Below, in pieces: positions 7,799-17,242 of a DNA stretch of 64,000 nt (position 1 is its first letter; each line of letters starts with the position of its first letter). Under the pieces are notes generated by a model. The model saw only the letters and a list, made by a program, of their open reading frames with translations. It ran no database searches and was not told the DNA's origin. The position numbers and the translations under genes are program-made. The stretch is from Bradyrhizobium stylosanthis (GTDB lineage Bacteria; Pseudomonadota; Alphaproteobacteria; Rhizobiales; Xanthobacteraceae): assembly GCF_001641335.1 (NCBI RefSeq), contig NZ_LVEM01000004.1, forward strand, positions 624,100 to 688,099, read 5' to 3'.

Positions 7799-7943
7799 GG
7801 CGGTCACCTGCTTGTTTCAAGTCGCTCCGGACATTGGATGCAGGCCAGGGAAGAAGGTTCCCTAGTTTCTCTTTTACCCTCCCCTGGAGGAGCGGGGTAA
7901 TCGCTTATGGGTTCAGCGCTGGGGCACGGAAGCTTTCCACGGC

Positions 7944-8027
7944 GTCATGGCCGGGCTTGTCCCGGCCATCCACGCCTTTCGTTGCGGCACGAAGAACGTG
8001 GATGCCCGGGACAAGCCCGGGCATGAC
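7944..8027. repeat. Palindromic repeat, GTCATGGCCGGGCTTGTCCC family, copy 1
   Basis: GTCATGGCCGGGCTTGTCCC on the left and GGGACAAGCCCGGGCATGAC on the right are inverted, each containing its own hairpin. Further copies are at 13337-13420, 32746-32830 and 57709-57828. Confidence 0.85.
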
Positions 8028-8057
8028 GACCTCGCGTCCACGTTCAAAGCGCCATGG

Positions 8058-8927
8058 CTAATCCGTCTCGATCGGCAGGGACGGGTCCCGGGCCCATTCG
8101 CCCATGGAAGCATCGTACAGCGTCAGCTTGTCGTAGCCGAGCTGCGTCAGCAGCAGGAGATCGATCGTCGCCGAGATCCCGCCGCCGCAATACACGATCA
8201 CATTCTTGTCGCGCGTGACCCCCTGGGCTGCGAACTTCGCCTCCGCATCGGCCGGCGTCGTCAGCGTCTTGTCGGCATTGGCGAGCGTCGCCGCCGGAAC
8301 GTTGACGCTGCCGGGAACGCGGCCGGGCCGGCCATAGCGACTGGGCTCGAGGCCCTGGTGAAATTGCGGCCCAAGGGCGTTGACGATCACGGTCGAGGAA
8401 TCGCCGATCCGCGCCTTCACGGTGTTCTTGTCGACGAAGAAGCCCGCGCGCGGATTGGCCTTGAAGGTCGTGGCCGGATAGCCCTTCGGCGCACCCGTCT
8501 CGATCGCCCGCCCCTCCGCCTTCCACTTGTCGAGGCCGCCGTCGAGCACGCGGGCATCGACGCCGAGCGAGCGCAGCATCCACCAGAACCGCGTCGACCA
8601 CATCATGGTGCCGATGCTGTAGAGCACGATGGTCTTGGACGCATCGAGGCCGTGGCGGCCGAAGGCGGCCTCCAGCTGGGCCACGTCAGGCATCATGAAG
8701 AACTGCTGCGCGGATTTGTCGGAGAACTCGCCCTGCAGGTCGAGAAAATCCGCGCCGGGAATATGGCCGGCCGCGAACGTCTTGTCGCCCGGCACCGCGC
8801 GATAGGGCACGTCGCTGCCCGGCGGCACGGGCTCGTTGTAGGTGGTGCAGTCGTAGAGGCGGAGATTGGGATCGCCGAGGATGGCGGCGAGCTGCTCGGA
8901 GGTGATGAGGGGTGTCGCTTGGGGCAT
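8058..8927 (-). CDS. Two-domain sulfurtransferase (rhodanese / 3-mercaptopyruvate sulfurtransferase type)
   Basis: The product is 289 residues from the ATG at 8927 (MPQATPLITSEQ). It has two rhodanese domains: an N-terminal inactive one with AGHIPGADFLDL and a C-terminal catalytic one with GSVNVPAATL and the active loop CGGGIS, where Cys247 carries the persulfide. The loop is closer to the CGSGVT-type loop of mercaptopyruvate sulfurtransferases than to the CRKG loop of thiosulfate rhodaneses, but it matches neither exactly. The donor is therefore uncertain. It appears to be transcribed alone. Confidence 0.92.
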   Translation of the reverse strand: MPQATPLITSEQLAAILGDPNLRLYDCTTYNEPVPPGSDVPYRAVPGDKTFAAGHIPGADFLDLQGEFSDKSAQQFFMMPDVAQLEAAFGRHGLDASKTIVLYSIGTMMWSTRFWWMLRSLGVDARVLDGGLDKWKAEGRAIETGAPKGYPATTFKANPRAGFFVDKNTVKARIGDSSTVIVNALGPQFHQGLEPSRYGRPGRVPGSVNVPAATLANADKTLTTPADAEAKFAAQGVTRDKNVIVYCGGGISATIDLLLLTQLGYDKLTLYDASMGEWARDPSLPIETD

Positions 8928-8967
8928 TGGACTGCACTCCAAATTGCGCTCGCGCCGCCGGGCACTC

Positions 8968-9089
8968 TGTCATTGCCCGCGAAGGCGGGCAATCCAGTAT
9001 TCCAGAGGCGGCGGCGATTGAACCGAGAAGCCGCGGCGTACTGGATGCCCCGCCCCCGTGCGCAATTGCGCACTAGGCGGGGCATGACA
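8968..9089. repeat. Palindromic repeat, GTCATTGCCCGCGAAGGCGG family
   Basis: The left arm GTCATTGCCCGCGAAGGCGG and the right end GGCGGGGCATGAC are related inversely, with internal CCAGTATTCCAG and GTACTGGATGCC. It is the only copy in the window. Confidence 0.65.
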
Positions 9090-9115
9090 GCGGAGCGAGG
9101 AGCGGGACCTTGCCC

Positions 9116-10450
9116 CTACTGCTTCAACGTCTCCAGAAACCGCACCGGCTCGCCCTGCGAGGCCGTCACCAGCTCGCCCTGCCACATCACGCGGCGGCCG
9201 CGGATGAAGGTGCCGACGGGCCACCCCTGTACGCGCACGCCGTCATAGGGCGTCCAGCCGGCCTTGGAGGCCACCCATTTGTTGGTGATGGTTTCGCTGC
9301 GCTTCAAGTCGACCACGGTGAAGTCGGCGTCGTAGCCGGCGGCGATGCGGCCCTTGCAGGCCATATTGTAGAGGCGCGCGGGGCCGGCGCTGGTGAGATC
9401 GACAAAGCGTGCCAGCGACAGGCGGCCCGCATTGACGTGGTCGAGCATCAGCGGCACCAGCGTCTGCACGCCGGTCATGCCGGAGGGCGACGCCGGATAG
9501 GTCTTCTGCTTCTCCTCCAGCGTATGCGGAGCGTGGTCGGAGCCGAGCACGTCGATGATGCCCTGCTCGATGCCGCGCCAGATGCCGGCGCGGTGGTCGG
9601 CGCCGCGCACCGGCGGGTTCATCTGCGCGAGCGTGCCGAGCCGCTCGTAGCATTCGGGCGCGACCAGCGTCAGATGATGCGGCGTCGCCTCGCAGGAGGC
9701 GACATCCTTGTGGTCGCGCAGGAACTCGATCTCTTCCTTGGTCGAGATGTGCAGCACGTGGATGCGCTTGCCCGTTTCGTGCGCGAGCTTGACGAGGCGC
9801 TGCGTCGCCATCAGCGCCGCGGTCTCGTCGCGCCAGACCGGATGCGAGCGGGGATCACCCTCGATGCGCAACGACTTGCGGTCGTTGAGGCGGTACTCGT
9901 CCTCGGCGTGGAAAGCGGCGCGGCGGCGGATCACCTGGAAGATGCGGCGCAGGCTCTCGTCGTCCTCGACCAGCAGCGCGCCGGTGGACGAGCCGATGAA
10001 CACCTTGACGCCGGCACAGCCCGGCGCGCGCTCCAGCACCGGCAGATCCTGCACGTTCTCGCGGGTGCCGCCGATGAAGAAGGCGAAATCGCAATGCATG
10101 CGATGATGGGCGCGCTTGATCTTGTCGCTGAAGGTGGCTTCCGTCACGGTCAGCGGCGAGGTGTTCGGCATCTCGAACACGGCGGTGACACCGCCCATCA
10201 CGGCGCTCCGCGAGCCGGTCTCGAGGTCTTCCTTCTGCTCCAGCCCGGGTTCGCGGAAATGCACCTGCGTATCCATGACGCCGGGCAGGATGTGGAGGCC
10301 CTTGCAGTCGATCACCTCGGCAGCGGAGGCCTGCGACAGCGGACCCAGCTCGGCGATGCGGCCATTGGTGATGCCGATATCGCGTACACCCTCGCCGTCC
10401 TGGTTGACGACGGTGCCGCCCTTCAAGATCACATCGAAACGCTGGGTCAT
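9116..10450 (-). CDS. Dihydroorotase / related cyclic amidohydrolase
   Basis: This 444-residue protein starts at the ATG at 10450 (MTQRFDVILKGG). It is a class I dihydroorotase-type metal amidohydrolase: DTQVHFREPG supplies the first two zinc histidines and GVKVFIGSSTG carries the Lys that becomes carboxylated. Later HVLHIST and GSDHAPH provide further ligands and the catalytic Asp. The core matches enzymes of pyrimidine synthesis (N-carbamoylaspartate to dihydroorotate), but other pyr genes are absent here, so a hydantoinase-like role in catabolism is not excluded. It is divergent from ygfZ with 96 bases between them. Confidence 0.88.
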   Translation of the reverse strand: MTQRFDVILKGGTVVNQDGEGVRDIGITNGRIAELGPLSQASAAEVIDCKGLHILPGVMDTQVHFREPGLEQKEDLETGSRSAVMGGVTAVFEMPNTSPLTVTEATFSDKIKRAHHRMHCDFAFFIGGTRENVQDLPVLERAPGCAGVKVFIGSSTGALLVEDDESLRRIFQVIRRRAAFHAEDEYRLNDRKSLRIEGDPRSHPVWRDETAALMATQRLVKLAHETGKRIHVLHISTKEEIEFLRDHKDVASCEATPHHLTLVAPECYERLGTLAQMNPPVRGADHRAGIWRGIEQGIIDVLGSDHAPHTLEEKQKTYPASPSGMTGVQTLVPLMLDHVNAGRLSLARFVDLTSAGPARLYNMACKGRIAAGYDADFTVVDLKRSETITNKWVASKAGWTPYDGVRVQGWPVGTFIRGRRVMWQGELVTASQGEPVRFLETLKQ

Positions 10451-10546
10451 GGGGCCTCTCTCATCCCCAAGCGCAGGGCTTGAGGTCTTGTCGTTTATGC
10501 CTTGCGGGCTTACGTTCCGCAGCAACATGTCGCAAGAGATATTCGC

Positions 10547-11422
10547 ATGAAATCAGCGTTTCTTCCCGACCGGAGCGTCATCAAGGTCGCGGGCGAGGAT
10601 GCGCGCAACTTCCTCAACGGCCTGATCACGACCGATGTCGACAGGCTGAAGCCGGGCCTGGGGCGATTCGGCGCGCTGCTGACGCCGCAGGGCAAGATCA
10701 TCGTCGATTTCCTGATCACGGAGGTGCCGGCCGGCCATGGCGGCGGGTTCCTGATCGACTGCCCGAAGGCGCTGGCGGCCACCCTCGCCACCAAGCTGAA
10801 ATTCTACAAGCTGCGCGCCAAGGTCACGGTGGAAAACCTCGATCTCGGCGTGCTCGCGGCCTGGGACGGCCAGCCCGCGGCGCAGCCGGACCTTGCCTTC
10901 ACCGACCCGCGCAACGCCGAGCTCGGCACCCGCATCCTGATCCCCGAGGATCTCAAGCAGAAGCTGTCCGACCTGATCGGCGCCGACCTGGTCGATGCCG
11001 CCGACTACGAGGCGCACCGCATCGCGCTCGGCGTGCCGCGCGGCGGGCTCGATTTCATGTACAGCGATGCGTTCCCGCACGAGACCAACATGGACCGCCT
11101 TGCCGGCGTCGATTTCGACAAGGGCTGCTATGTCGGCCAGGAGGTCGTCTCGCGCATGCAGCATCGCGGCACCGCGCGCACGCGCAGCGTCAAGGTGCTG
11201 CTCGACGACGTCTCGCCGGAAGTCGGAGTCAGCGTGATGGCCGGCGACAAGCAGGTCGGCACCATGGGCTCGTCGGCGCAAGGCAAGGGCATCGCGCTGG
11301 TGCGCATCGACCGTGTCGCCGACGCGCTCGACGCCGGCCAGCCGATCACCGCCGGCGGCCTCGCCTTGAAGCTGGCAGAACCCGACGTCGTCCGCATTCC
11401 CGCAAAGCAGCCCATCGCATGA
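10547..11422 (+). CDS. ygfZ: tRNA-modifying / folate-binding protein YgfZ
   Basis: The product is 291 residues from the ATG at 10547 and has the GcvT-like fold. The signature K-G-C-Y-x-G-Q-E is present as KGCYVGQEVVSRMQHRGTAR. YgfZ proteins act in folate-dependent maintenance of some iron-sulfur enzymes, including tRNA-modifying radical SAM enzymes. It is the first gene of an overlapping unit: its stop overlaps the ATG of tag by four bases (ATGA). Confidence 0.94.
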   Translation: MKSAFLPDRSVIKVAGEDARNFLNGLITTDVDRLKPGLGRFGALLTPQGKIIVDFLITEVPAGHGGGFLIDCPKALAATLATKLKFYKLRAKVTVENLDLGVLAAWDGQPAAQPDLAFTDPRNAELGTRILIPEDLKQKLSDLIGADLVDAADYEAHRIALGVPRGGLDFMYSDAFPHETNMDRLAGVDFDKGCYVGQEVVSRMQHRGTARTRSVKVLLDDVSPEVGVSVMAGDKQVGTMGSSAQGKGIALVRIDRVADALDAGQPITAGGLALKLAEPDVVRIPAKQPIA

Positions 11423-12045
11423 GCCGTGCCCCCCGCCTGCATCCCGACGGAAAGACCCGCTGCCCCTGGCCCGGCGAAGACCCGCTCTATGTCGCCTATC
11501 ACGACACCGAATGGGGCGTGCCCGAATATGACGACCGCGCGCTCTACGAAAAGCTGATCCTCGACGGCTTCCAGGCCGGTCTCTCCTGGATCACGATCCT
11601 GCGCAAGCGCGACAATTTCCGCAAAGCCTTCGACGATTTCCAGCCGGAGAAGATCGCGCGCTACACCGACAAGAAGGTGCACGCGCTGATGAACGATGCC
11701 GGCATCGTGCGCAACCGCTCCAAGATCGAGGGTACGATCCTGAGCGCCAAGTCGTATCTCGACATCATGGAGAAGGGACCCGGCTTCTCGAAGCTGCTGT
11801 GGGACTTCATGGGCGGCAAGCCCAAGGTCAACAATTTCAAGACCACGGCGAGCGTGCCGGCCTCGACGCCGCTGTCGGTGCAGATCTCCAAGGAGCTGTC
11901 CTCGCGCGGCTTCAAGTTCGTCGGCCCGACCATCGTCTATGCCTTCATGCAGGCGACCGGCATGGTGAACGACCATCTCGTCGACTGCCATTGCCACGCC
12001 ACCTGCAGCAAGCTGCAGCGCAAGCCGCGCCTCAAGGCCAAATGA
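11419..12045 (+). CDS. tag: DNA-3-methyladenine glycosylase I
   Basis: The 208-residue enzyme excises 3-methyladenine from alkylated DNA. It matches Tag throughout: RCPWPG at the N-terminus, YHDTEWGVPEYDDRALYEKL, the catalytic-pocket segment DGFQAGLSWITILRKR, KFVGPTIVYAFMQATGMVND, and a Cys/His-rich C-terminal zinc site (HLVDCHCHATC). The start overlaps the ygfZ stop, and the HD-domain gene in turn overlaps its stop, so all three are translationally coupled. No LexA box was seen in the promoter region before ygfZ. Confidence 0.96.
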   Translation: MSRAPRLHPDGKTRCPWPGEDPLYVAYHDTEWGVPEYDDRALYEKLILDGFQAGLSWITILRKRDNFRKAFDDFQPEKIARYTDKKVHALMNDAGIVRNRSKIEGTILSAKSYLDIMEKGPGFSKLLWDFMGGKPKVNNFKTTASVPASTPLSVQISKELSSRGFKFVGPTIVYAFMQATGMVNDHLVDCHCHATCSKLQRKPRLKAK

Positions 12046-12656
12046 GCGCGAAGAAGACGACGCGCGGCGCGGAATCCCGCGCCTGGCAGCGCATGCTGTC
12101 GGGCCGGCGGCTCGATCTGCTCGATCCCTCCCCGCTCGACGTCGAGATCGCCGACATCGCCCATGGGCTGGCGCGCGTCGCGCGCTGGAACGGGCAGACC
12201 ACCGGCGCCCACATCTTCTCGGTCGCGCAGCACACGCTGCTGGTGGAGACCGTGCTGCGGCACGAGATGCCGCGCGTGGACCAGCGCATGCGGCTCGCAG
12301 CCCTGCTGCACGATGCGCCCGAATACGTGATCGGCGACATGATCTCGCCGTTCAAGGCGGTGCTCGACGGTCACTACAAGGCCGTGGAAAAGCGCCTGCT
12401 CGGCGCCATCCACATCCGCTTCGGCTTGCCGCCGGTGCTGCCCGAGGAGATCACGCAAGCCATCAAGGCCGCCGATCGCGGCGCGGCCTATCTCGAGGCG
12501 ACCGAGCTTGCCGGCTTCAGCGAAAGCGAGGCGCGGCGCCTGTTCGGCAAGGATCCGGGGCTGTCCGACAGCGTCCGGCGTGACTATCTCACGCCCTGGA
12601 CCGCGGCGCGGGCCGAGAAGCAGTTTCTGGAGCGGTTCGGCGCGGTGTTTGCGTAG
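12042..12656 (+). CDS. HD-domain phosphohydrolase (YfbR-like 5'-nucleotidase)
   Basis: The product is 204 residues. The ATG at 12042 overlaps the tag stop. The HD metal site is seen as an early His in HIFSVAQHTLLVE, then ALLHDAPEYVIGDM, and a distal Asp in KAADRGAAYLEATELAG. This arrangement and length are close to YfbR-type deoxynucleoside 5'-monophosphatases. Coupling to tag suggests a housekeeping role in nucleotide or DNA metabolism, though this is inference. Confidence 0.88.
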   Translation: MSAKKTTRGAESRAWQRMLSGRRLDLLDPSPLDVEIADIAHGLARVARWNGQTTGAHIFSVAQHTLLVETVLRHEMPRVDQRMRLAALLHDAPEYVIGDMISPFKAVLDGHYKAVEKRLLGAIHIRFGLPPVLPEEITQAIKAADRGAAYLEATELAGFSESEARRLFGKDPGLSDSVRRDYLTPWTAARAEKQFLERFGAVFA

Positions 12657-12668
12657 CGTCCTCCCTTC

Positions 12669-12764
12669 GTAGGGTGGGCAAAGCGAAGCGTGCCCACCAA
12701 ACAGAGCGGGGATACGCAACTGCGAGATCTTGGGCACGGCGCTTTGCGCCTTTGCCCACCCTAC
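12669..12764. repeat. Palindromic repeat, CCGTAGGGTGGGCAAAG family, copy 2
   Basis: GTAGGGTGGGCAAAGCGAAG and TTTGCCCACCCTAC frame the copy. It follows the HD-domain gene by 12 bases and may stop transcription. Confidence 0.85.
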
Positions 12765-12800
12765 AAGCCCTCGCTATAATCGCCGGCAAAAAGGTCCGCC

Positions 12801-13307
12801 ATGATCCACGTCTGTTCCCTCGCCGCGCTTCCCGAAACCGTCCGCATCACCGGTGCCAGCCATGTGCTGACGGTGATGGCCAATGTCGAACAGGTGGCGC
12901 GGCCGGTGTCGGTGCTGCCGGCCAACCATCTCAAGGTGTCGATGGACGACATTACCGAGGAGATGGACGGCTTCACCGCACCATCCGAAGCGCATATCGA
13001 CCAGGTGCTGAATTTCGTGCGCGGCTGGGACCGCGCCGCGCCGCTGGTGGTGCATTGCTATGCCGGCATCAGTCGCTCCACTGCGAGCGCTTTTGCCGCC
13101 GTCTGCGCCCTCAATCCGGATCGCGACGAGATCGAGATCGCGAAGAAGATCCGCGCGGCCTCCCCCATCGCCTCGCCGAACCGGCGCATCGTCGGCCTCG
13201 CCGACCGTGCGCTCGGGCGCAACGGCCGCATGCTGCGCGCACTCGACGAGATGGGCCCCGGCGCGATGATGGTCGAGGGCCGCCCCTTCGTGATCGAGCT
13301 CGAATGA
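12801..13307 (+). CDS. Dual-specificity/tyrosine phosphatase family protein
   Basis: This 168-residue protein has the P-loop signature HCYAGISRST, matching HCX5R(S/T), with the nucleophilic Cys near residue 86. A candidate general acid Asp lies in the preceding MDDITEEMDGF region. It is a short alphaproteobacterial phosphatase with no extra domain; the substrate is unknown. It lies alone between two palindromic repeats, followed 134 bases later by nadQ. Confidence 0.9.
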   Translation: MIHVCSLAALPETVRITGASHVLTVMANVEQVARPVSVLPANHLKVSMDDITEEMDGFTAPSEAHIDQVLNFVRGWDRAAPLVVHCYAGISRSTASAFAAVCALNPDRDEIEIAKKIRAASPIASPNRRIVGLADRALGRNGRMLRALDEMGPGAMMVEGRPFVIELE

Positions 13308-13336
13308 CAGCCAGGCGCCGCAATGAGGGTGTTGCC

Positions 13337-13420
13337 GTCATGGCCGGGCTTGTCCCGGCCATCCACGACCTTTGTCGCCGCACCAAGAACGTGGATGCCC
13401 GGGACAAGCCCGGGCATGAC
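13337..13420. repeat. Palindromic repeat, GTCATGGCCGGGCTTGTCCC family, copy 2
   Basis: The two arms match copy 1 at 7944-8027 almost exactly, including AAGAACGTGGATGCCCGGGA in the centre. Confidence 0.85.
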
Positions 13421-13440
13421 GAGTTTGCGGCAACAGCCGC

Positions 13441-14409
13441 ATGAGCGAGACGCTGCTGACGCCGATCGAGATCGGCCTGACCGCTGCGATCGTCGCGATC
13501 GAGGACCATGAGCCGCTGATCCTCACCGCGCGCGGCAGCGACGGGCTGGCGGGCCTGCCGTTCGGCCCGTTCGACGCGCCGAGCCATCGCACGTTCGAGA
13601 TCGGCCTGCGCGCCTGGGTCGAGGAGCAGACGGGTTTGCGGCTCGGCTATGTCGAGCAGCTCTACACCTTCGGCGATCGCGGCCGTCATGCCGAGGCCGG
13701 CGACACCGCCGCGCATATGGTGTCGATCGGCTATCTCGCGCTCACCCGCGCGGTGGACGGCGAACTCGCCGCGACCGGGGCGAGCTTCGAGCCCTGGTAT
13801 CGCTTCTTCCCCTGGGAGGACCGGCGCGAGGAGCCGCCCGCGATCATCGCCCGCGACATCATCCCGGCGCTGACCAGATGGGCCGAGGAGGAGACGCCGG
13901 AGACGAGCCGCGCATTGCCGCGGAGGGATCGCGTGCGGTTCTATTTCGGGCTCGACGGCGCGCCCTGGGACGAGGAGCGCGTGCTCGACCGCTACGAGCT
14001 GCTCTACGAGGCCGGGCTGGTCGAGGAGGCCAGGCGCGACGGCCGTCCTGCGGCATTAGCGCGCAAGGCGCTGCCCGCCCTCGGCATCTCGATGCGGTTC
14101 GACCATCGCCGGATCCTCGCCACGGGGATCGCGCGGCTGCGCGCAAAACTGAAGTATCGTCCTGTCGTATTTGAACTTTTGCCCGCCGACTTCACACTCA
14201 CGGAATTGCAGCACACGGTGGAGGCGGTCTCCGGCCGGCACCTGCACAAGCAGAATTTCCGCCGCCTGGTCGAGACGGAGGCCCTGGTCGAACCGACCGG
14301 TGTGATGTCGACACAGACGGGCGGACGGCCGGCGGCGCTCTACCGCTTCCGCCGCGAGGTGCTCCAGGAGCGGCCCGCGCCGGGCTTGCGCGTACGCTCC
14401 CGGCGCTAG
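13441..14409 (+). CDS. nadQ: Nudix-related transcriptional regulator of NAD synthesis (NadQ/NrtR type)
   Basis: The product is 322 residues. Residues 10-150 have a Nudix-like fold with a degenerate box (RTFEIGLRAWVEEQTGL): the REUxEE core is altered, so catalysis is unlikely. Residues 230-310 look like a winged helix (ELLPADFTLTELQHTVEAV, then HLHKQNFRRLVE). This architecture matches Nudix-derived regulators that sense NAD precursors; in alphaproteobacteria the COG4111/NadQ group controls nadABC. The nadABC operon with operator-like sites is 15 kb away in this window. Assignment to NadQ is from memory of the family and should be confirmed by search. Confidence 0.72.
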   Translation: MSETLLTPIEIGLTAAIVAIEDHEPLILTARGSDGLAGLPFGPFDAPSHRTFEIGLRAWVEEQTGLRLGYVEQLYTFGDRGRHAEAGDTAAHMVSIGYLALTRAVDGELAATGASFEPWYRFFPWEDRREEPPAIIARDIIPALTRWAEEETPETSRALPRRDRVRFYFGLDGAPWDEERVLDRYELLYEAGLVEEARRDGRPAALARKALPALGISMRFDHRRILATGIARLRAKLKYRPVVFELLPADFTLTELQHTVEAVSGRHLHKQNFRRLVETEALVEPTGVMSTQTGGRPAALYRFRREVLQERPAPGLRVRSRR

Positions 14410-14458
14410 ATCCTGATAGTTGGTACCGGCCCCTGCCCGCCGGTTGCCTGGAGGCTTC

Positions 14459-17173
14459 ATGTTCGACGGCCCGTTTGACGTCTTTGCGCTGATCATTGCG
14501 ATCATCGCCTTCCTGATCGCGATCAAGGCCTCCAACCAGGCGGCCGAACTGCGCCGCAAGCTGAATACGCTGGAAGAGAAGCTTTACGCGCTGCGGCCGG
14601 TGCAACCGCCGCCGATGCCCGCTTACGTGCAGGCCGAAGCGCCCGCGACAACCGCCGCAGAACCGCCGCCGCTTGCACCGGAAGCCGAAGCCGCGCCGCC
14701 TCCGCTCGTGACCGAAGAGGTTGCGCCGCCGCTCGAAGCGAGCAGCGAGGCCGCCGCACCTCCGCCACCGCCGCCGCTGCCCACTCCCGCGCCCGAGCCC
14801 GGCTTCGAGGAGCGTCTCGGCACGCGCTGGGTGGTGTGGATCGGCGGCCTTGCGCTCGCGCTCGGCGGCTTCTTCATGGTGCGCTATTCGATCGAGGCCG
14901 GCCTCCTCGGCCCCGGCGTGCGCGTCTTCCTCGGCGGCCTGTTCGCAGCCGCCCTGCTCGGCGCCGGCGAATGGACACGGCGCAAGGAGAGCATCTCCAG
15001 CATCGCGGCGCTGCCGATCGCCAACATCCCGGCGATCCTGACCGCAGCCGGCACCGCGGTGGCATTCGCCACCATCTATGCCGCCTATGCGCTCTACGGC
15101 TTCCTCGTGCCCGCCACTGCCTTCGTGCTGCTCGGCATCGTCGCGATGTGCACGCTCGCTGCGGCGCTGTTGCACGGGCCCGCGCTTGCGGGCCTCGGCG
15201 TCGTCGGCGCCTTCGTGACGCCGGTCCTCGTCTCCAGCGGCAAGCCCGACTATTGGGCGCTCTACATCTACCTCGCCGTCGTCACCGCCGCGAGCTTCGG
15301 CCTCGCCCGCATCCGCCTGTGGCGCTGGCTGGCGGTCACGACGATCGGCTTCGCCGTGCTCTGGATCTTCCCGGGCCTCGATACCAACGAGGTGCAGGTC
15401 GCGCCGCACGCCTTCCACGCCATCGCCGGCTTCGTGCTCGCTGCGCTGCTCGTCGTCTGCGGCTTCATGTTCGGCCCGACCGTCGAGGACGGCGAGATCG
15501 AACCGGTCTCGTCGGGCTCGCTCGGTGCCTATCTGTTCGGTGCGATGCTGATCGTGCTGTCGAGCGCGCATGCCGATCTGGCGCTGGTCGCCTTCACGCT
15601 GCTGGTCGGCGGCACGCTGTTCGTCGCCTGGCGCGCGTCCGCGGCCACCGGAGCGCTTGGCGCGGCGGCTGCGACCGTGTTCATCGTCTTCGCCGAATGG
15701 GCGGTGCGCGCCAATCCGGATATGCTGGTGCTGCCGGGCGGCCCCATCCCGGGCGTCGGCCCCGCCGCGACCGACAGCTCGGTGACGCTGCATCTGGTGA
15801 CGGCCGCGATCTTCGCCGCCGGCTTCGGCATCGCAGGCTTCTTCGCGCAAGGCAGGTCGAATTCGCCGATCATTCCGGTGGTGTGGTCGGCGGCGGGCGT
15901 CGCCACGCCGATCGCGATCCTGGTCGCGCTCTATGCGCGAATCGCCCATCTCGACCGCTCGATCCCGTTCGCGATCCTCGCGGTGCTGCTCGCGGCGGCC
16001 TTCGGCGCCGCGACCGAGGCGCTGATGCGCCGGGAGGAACGGCCGGGCGTGGCAACCTCGATCGCGCTGTTCGCAACCGGCACGCTTGGCGCGCTGGCGC
16101 TGGCGCTGACCTTTGCACTGGAGAAGGGCTGGCTCACCATCGCCCTCGCGCTGATGTCGCTCGGCACGGCCTGGATCTCGCTGCAGCGGCCGATCCCGGT
16201 GCTGCGCCGGCTCGCTGCGATCTTCGCCGCGATCGTCACCGCGCGCATCGTCTACGATCCGCGCATCGTCGGCGATGCCGTCGGCACGACGCCGATCTTC
16301 AACTGGCTGCTCTGGGGCTACGGCCTGCCGGCGGCCTCGTTCTGGGGCGCGAGCATCTTCCTGCGCCGCCGCGGCGACGACCCGCCGCTGCGCGTTGTCG
16401 AAGCCGCCGCGATCCTGTTCACGGCGCTGCTCGCCTTCGTGGAAATCCGCCACTTTGCGACCGGCGGCGACATGATCTCGCCGCCCTCGCTGCTCGAATT
16501 CGCCTTGCAGGCCTGCGTCGCGCTCGCCATGGCGATCGGGCTGGAGCGCTTGCGGCTGCGCAGCCGCAGCATCGTGCACAATGTCGGCGCGGTCGTCCTG
16601 ACGGCGATCGCGGGCCTCATCTGCGTGTTCGGCCTCCTCATCGTGGAGAACCCGCTGATCTGGCGCGTCGATGTCGGCGGCGCCGTGTTCAACCTGCTGC
16701 TGCTCGGCTACGCGCTGCCGGCGGTGCTGATGCTGCTGTTGTCCTATGCGGTGGTCGGCGAACGCGGCAAGGTCTACGCCAATACGATCGCAGGCGGCGC
16801 ACTGCTGTTCGCACTCGTTTATGTGACGTTGGAGATCCGCCGCTTCTATCACGGCCCGATCCTCTCGACCGGACCGACCACGGGCGCGGAGCAATACACC
16901 TACTCGATCGGGTGGCTCGCCTTCGGCGTGGTGCTGCTCGGCGTCGGCATCCTCGTCAATTCGGAGCGTGCCCGCCTGGCGTCGGCGGCCGTCATCGCGC
17001 TGACGATCCTGAAGGCCTTCGTCATCGACATGTCGACGCTGACGGGCGTCTACCGCGCGCTGTCCTTCATGTGCCTCGGCGTGGTGCTGGTCGCGATCGG
17101 CTGGCTCTACCAGCGCATCCTGTTCCGGCGGCAGGTCACACCGCCGCCGGCACCGCAGACGACGGGCACGTAA
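14459..17173 (+). CDS. DUF2339 family large polytopic membrane protein
   Basis: The protein is 904 residues from the ATG at 14459. It begins with one membrane helix (DVFALIIAIIAFLIAIKA), then a short coiled coil (LRRKLNTLEEKLYAL) and a Pro/Ala/Glu-rich linker (residues 50-115). The region FEERLGTRWVVWIGGLALAL opens a membrane domain of more than twenty hydrophobic helices. This is the standard DUF2339 plan. Function is unknown. The C-terminus is a short cytoplasmic tail rich in Pro. It ends against the chemoreceptor cluster, with a hairpin in the convergent gap. Confidence 0.9.
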   Translation: MFDGPFDVFALIIAIIAFLIAIKASNQAAELRRKLNTLEEKLYALRPVQPPPMPAYVQAEAPATTAAEPPPLAPEAEAAPPPLVTEEVAPPLEASSEAAAPPPPPPLPTPAPEPGFEERLGTRWVVWIGGLALALGGFFMVRYSIEAGLLGPGVRVFLGGLFAAALLGAGEWTRRKESISSIAALPIANIPAILTAAGTAVAFATIYAAYALYGFLVPATAFVLLGIVAMCTLAAALLHGPALAGLGVVGAFVTPVLVSSGKPDYWALYIYLAVVTAASFGLARIRLWRWLAVTTIGFAVLWIFPGLDTNEVQVAPHAFHAIAGFVLAALLVVCGFMFGPTVEDGEIEPVSSGSLGAYLFGAMLIVLSSAHADLALVAFTLLVGGTLFVAWRASAATGALGAAAATVFIVFAEWAVRANPDMLVLPGGPIPGVGPAATDSSVTLHLVTAAIFAAGFGIAGFFAQGRSNSPIIPVVWSAAGVATPIAILVALYARIAHLDRSIPFAILAVLLAAAFGAATEALMRREERPGVATSIALFATGTLGALALALTFALEKGWLTIALALMSLGTAWISLQRPIPVLRRLAAIFAAIVTARIVYDPRIVGDAVGTTPIFNWLLWGYGLPAASFWGASIFLRRRGDDPPLRVVEAAAILFTALLAFVEIRHFATGGDMISPPSLLEFALQACVALAMAIGLERLRLRSRSIVHNVGAVVLTAIAGLICVFGLLIVENPLIWRVDVGGAVFNLLLLGYALPAVLMLLLSYAVVGERGKVYANTIAGGALLFALVYVTLEIRRFYHGPILSTGPTTGAEQYTYSIGWLAFGVVLLGVGILVNSERARLASAAVIALTILKAFVIDMSTLTGVYRALSFMCLGVVLVAIGWLYQRILFRRQVTPPPAPQTTGT

Positions 17174-17187
17174 GCATCAGGCGAGAT

Positions 17188-17218
17188 CTTCACCTCTCCC
17201 CGGCCGGGAGAGGTGAAG
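17188..17218. terminator. Bidirectional hairpin between convergent genes
   Basis: CTTCACCTCTCCC and GGGAGAGGTGAAG form a perfect 13-bp stem around CGGCC. It lies between the convergent DUF2339 and chemoreceptor stops. There is no T-run, so it may act with Rho or as a mRNA 3'-end stabiliser. Confidence 0.6.
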
Positions 17219-17242
17219 CAAGGTCTTCCGTTCGCGCCGCCA

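Noticed and set aside
7947..9248. Plus-strand frame of about 433 codons across the repeat and sulfurtransferase
   Set aside because: It starts inside a palindromic repeat and lies antisense to a clear sulfurtransferase.
14198..16894. Minus-strand frame of about 898 codons opposite the DUF2339 gene
   Set aside because: The translation is a low-complexity Arg/Asp/Glu/His string typical of an antisense frame of a membrane protein gene.
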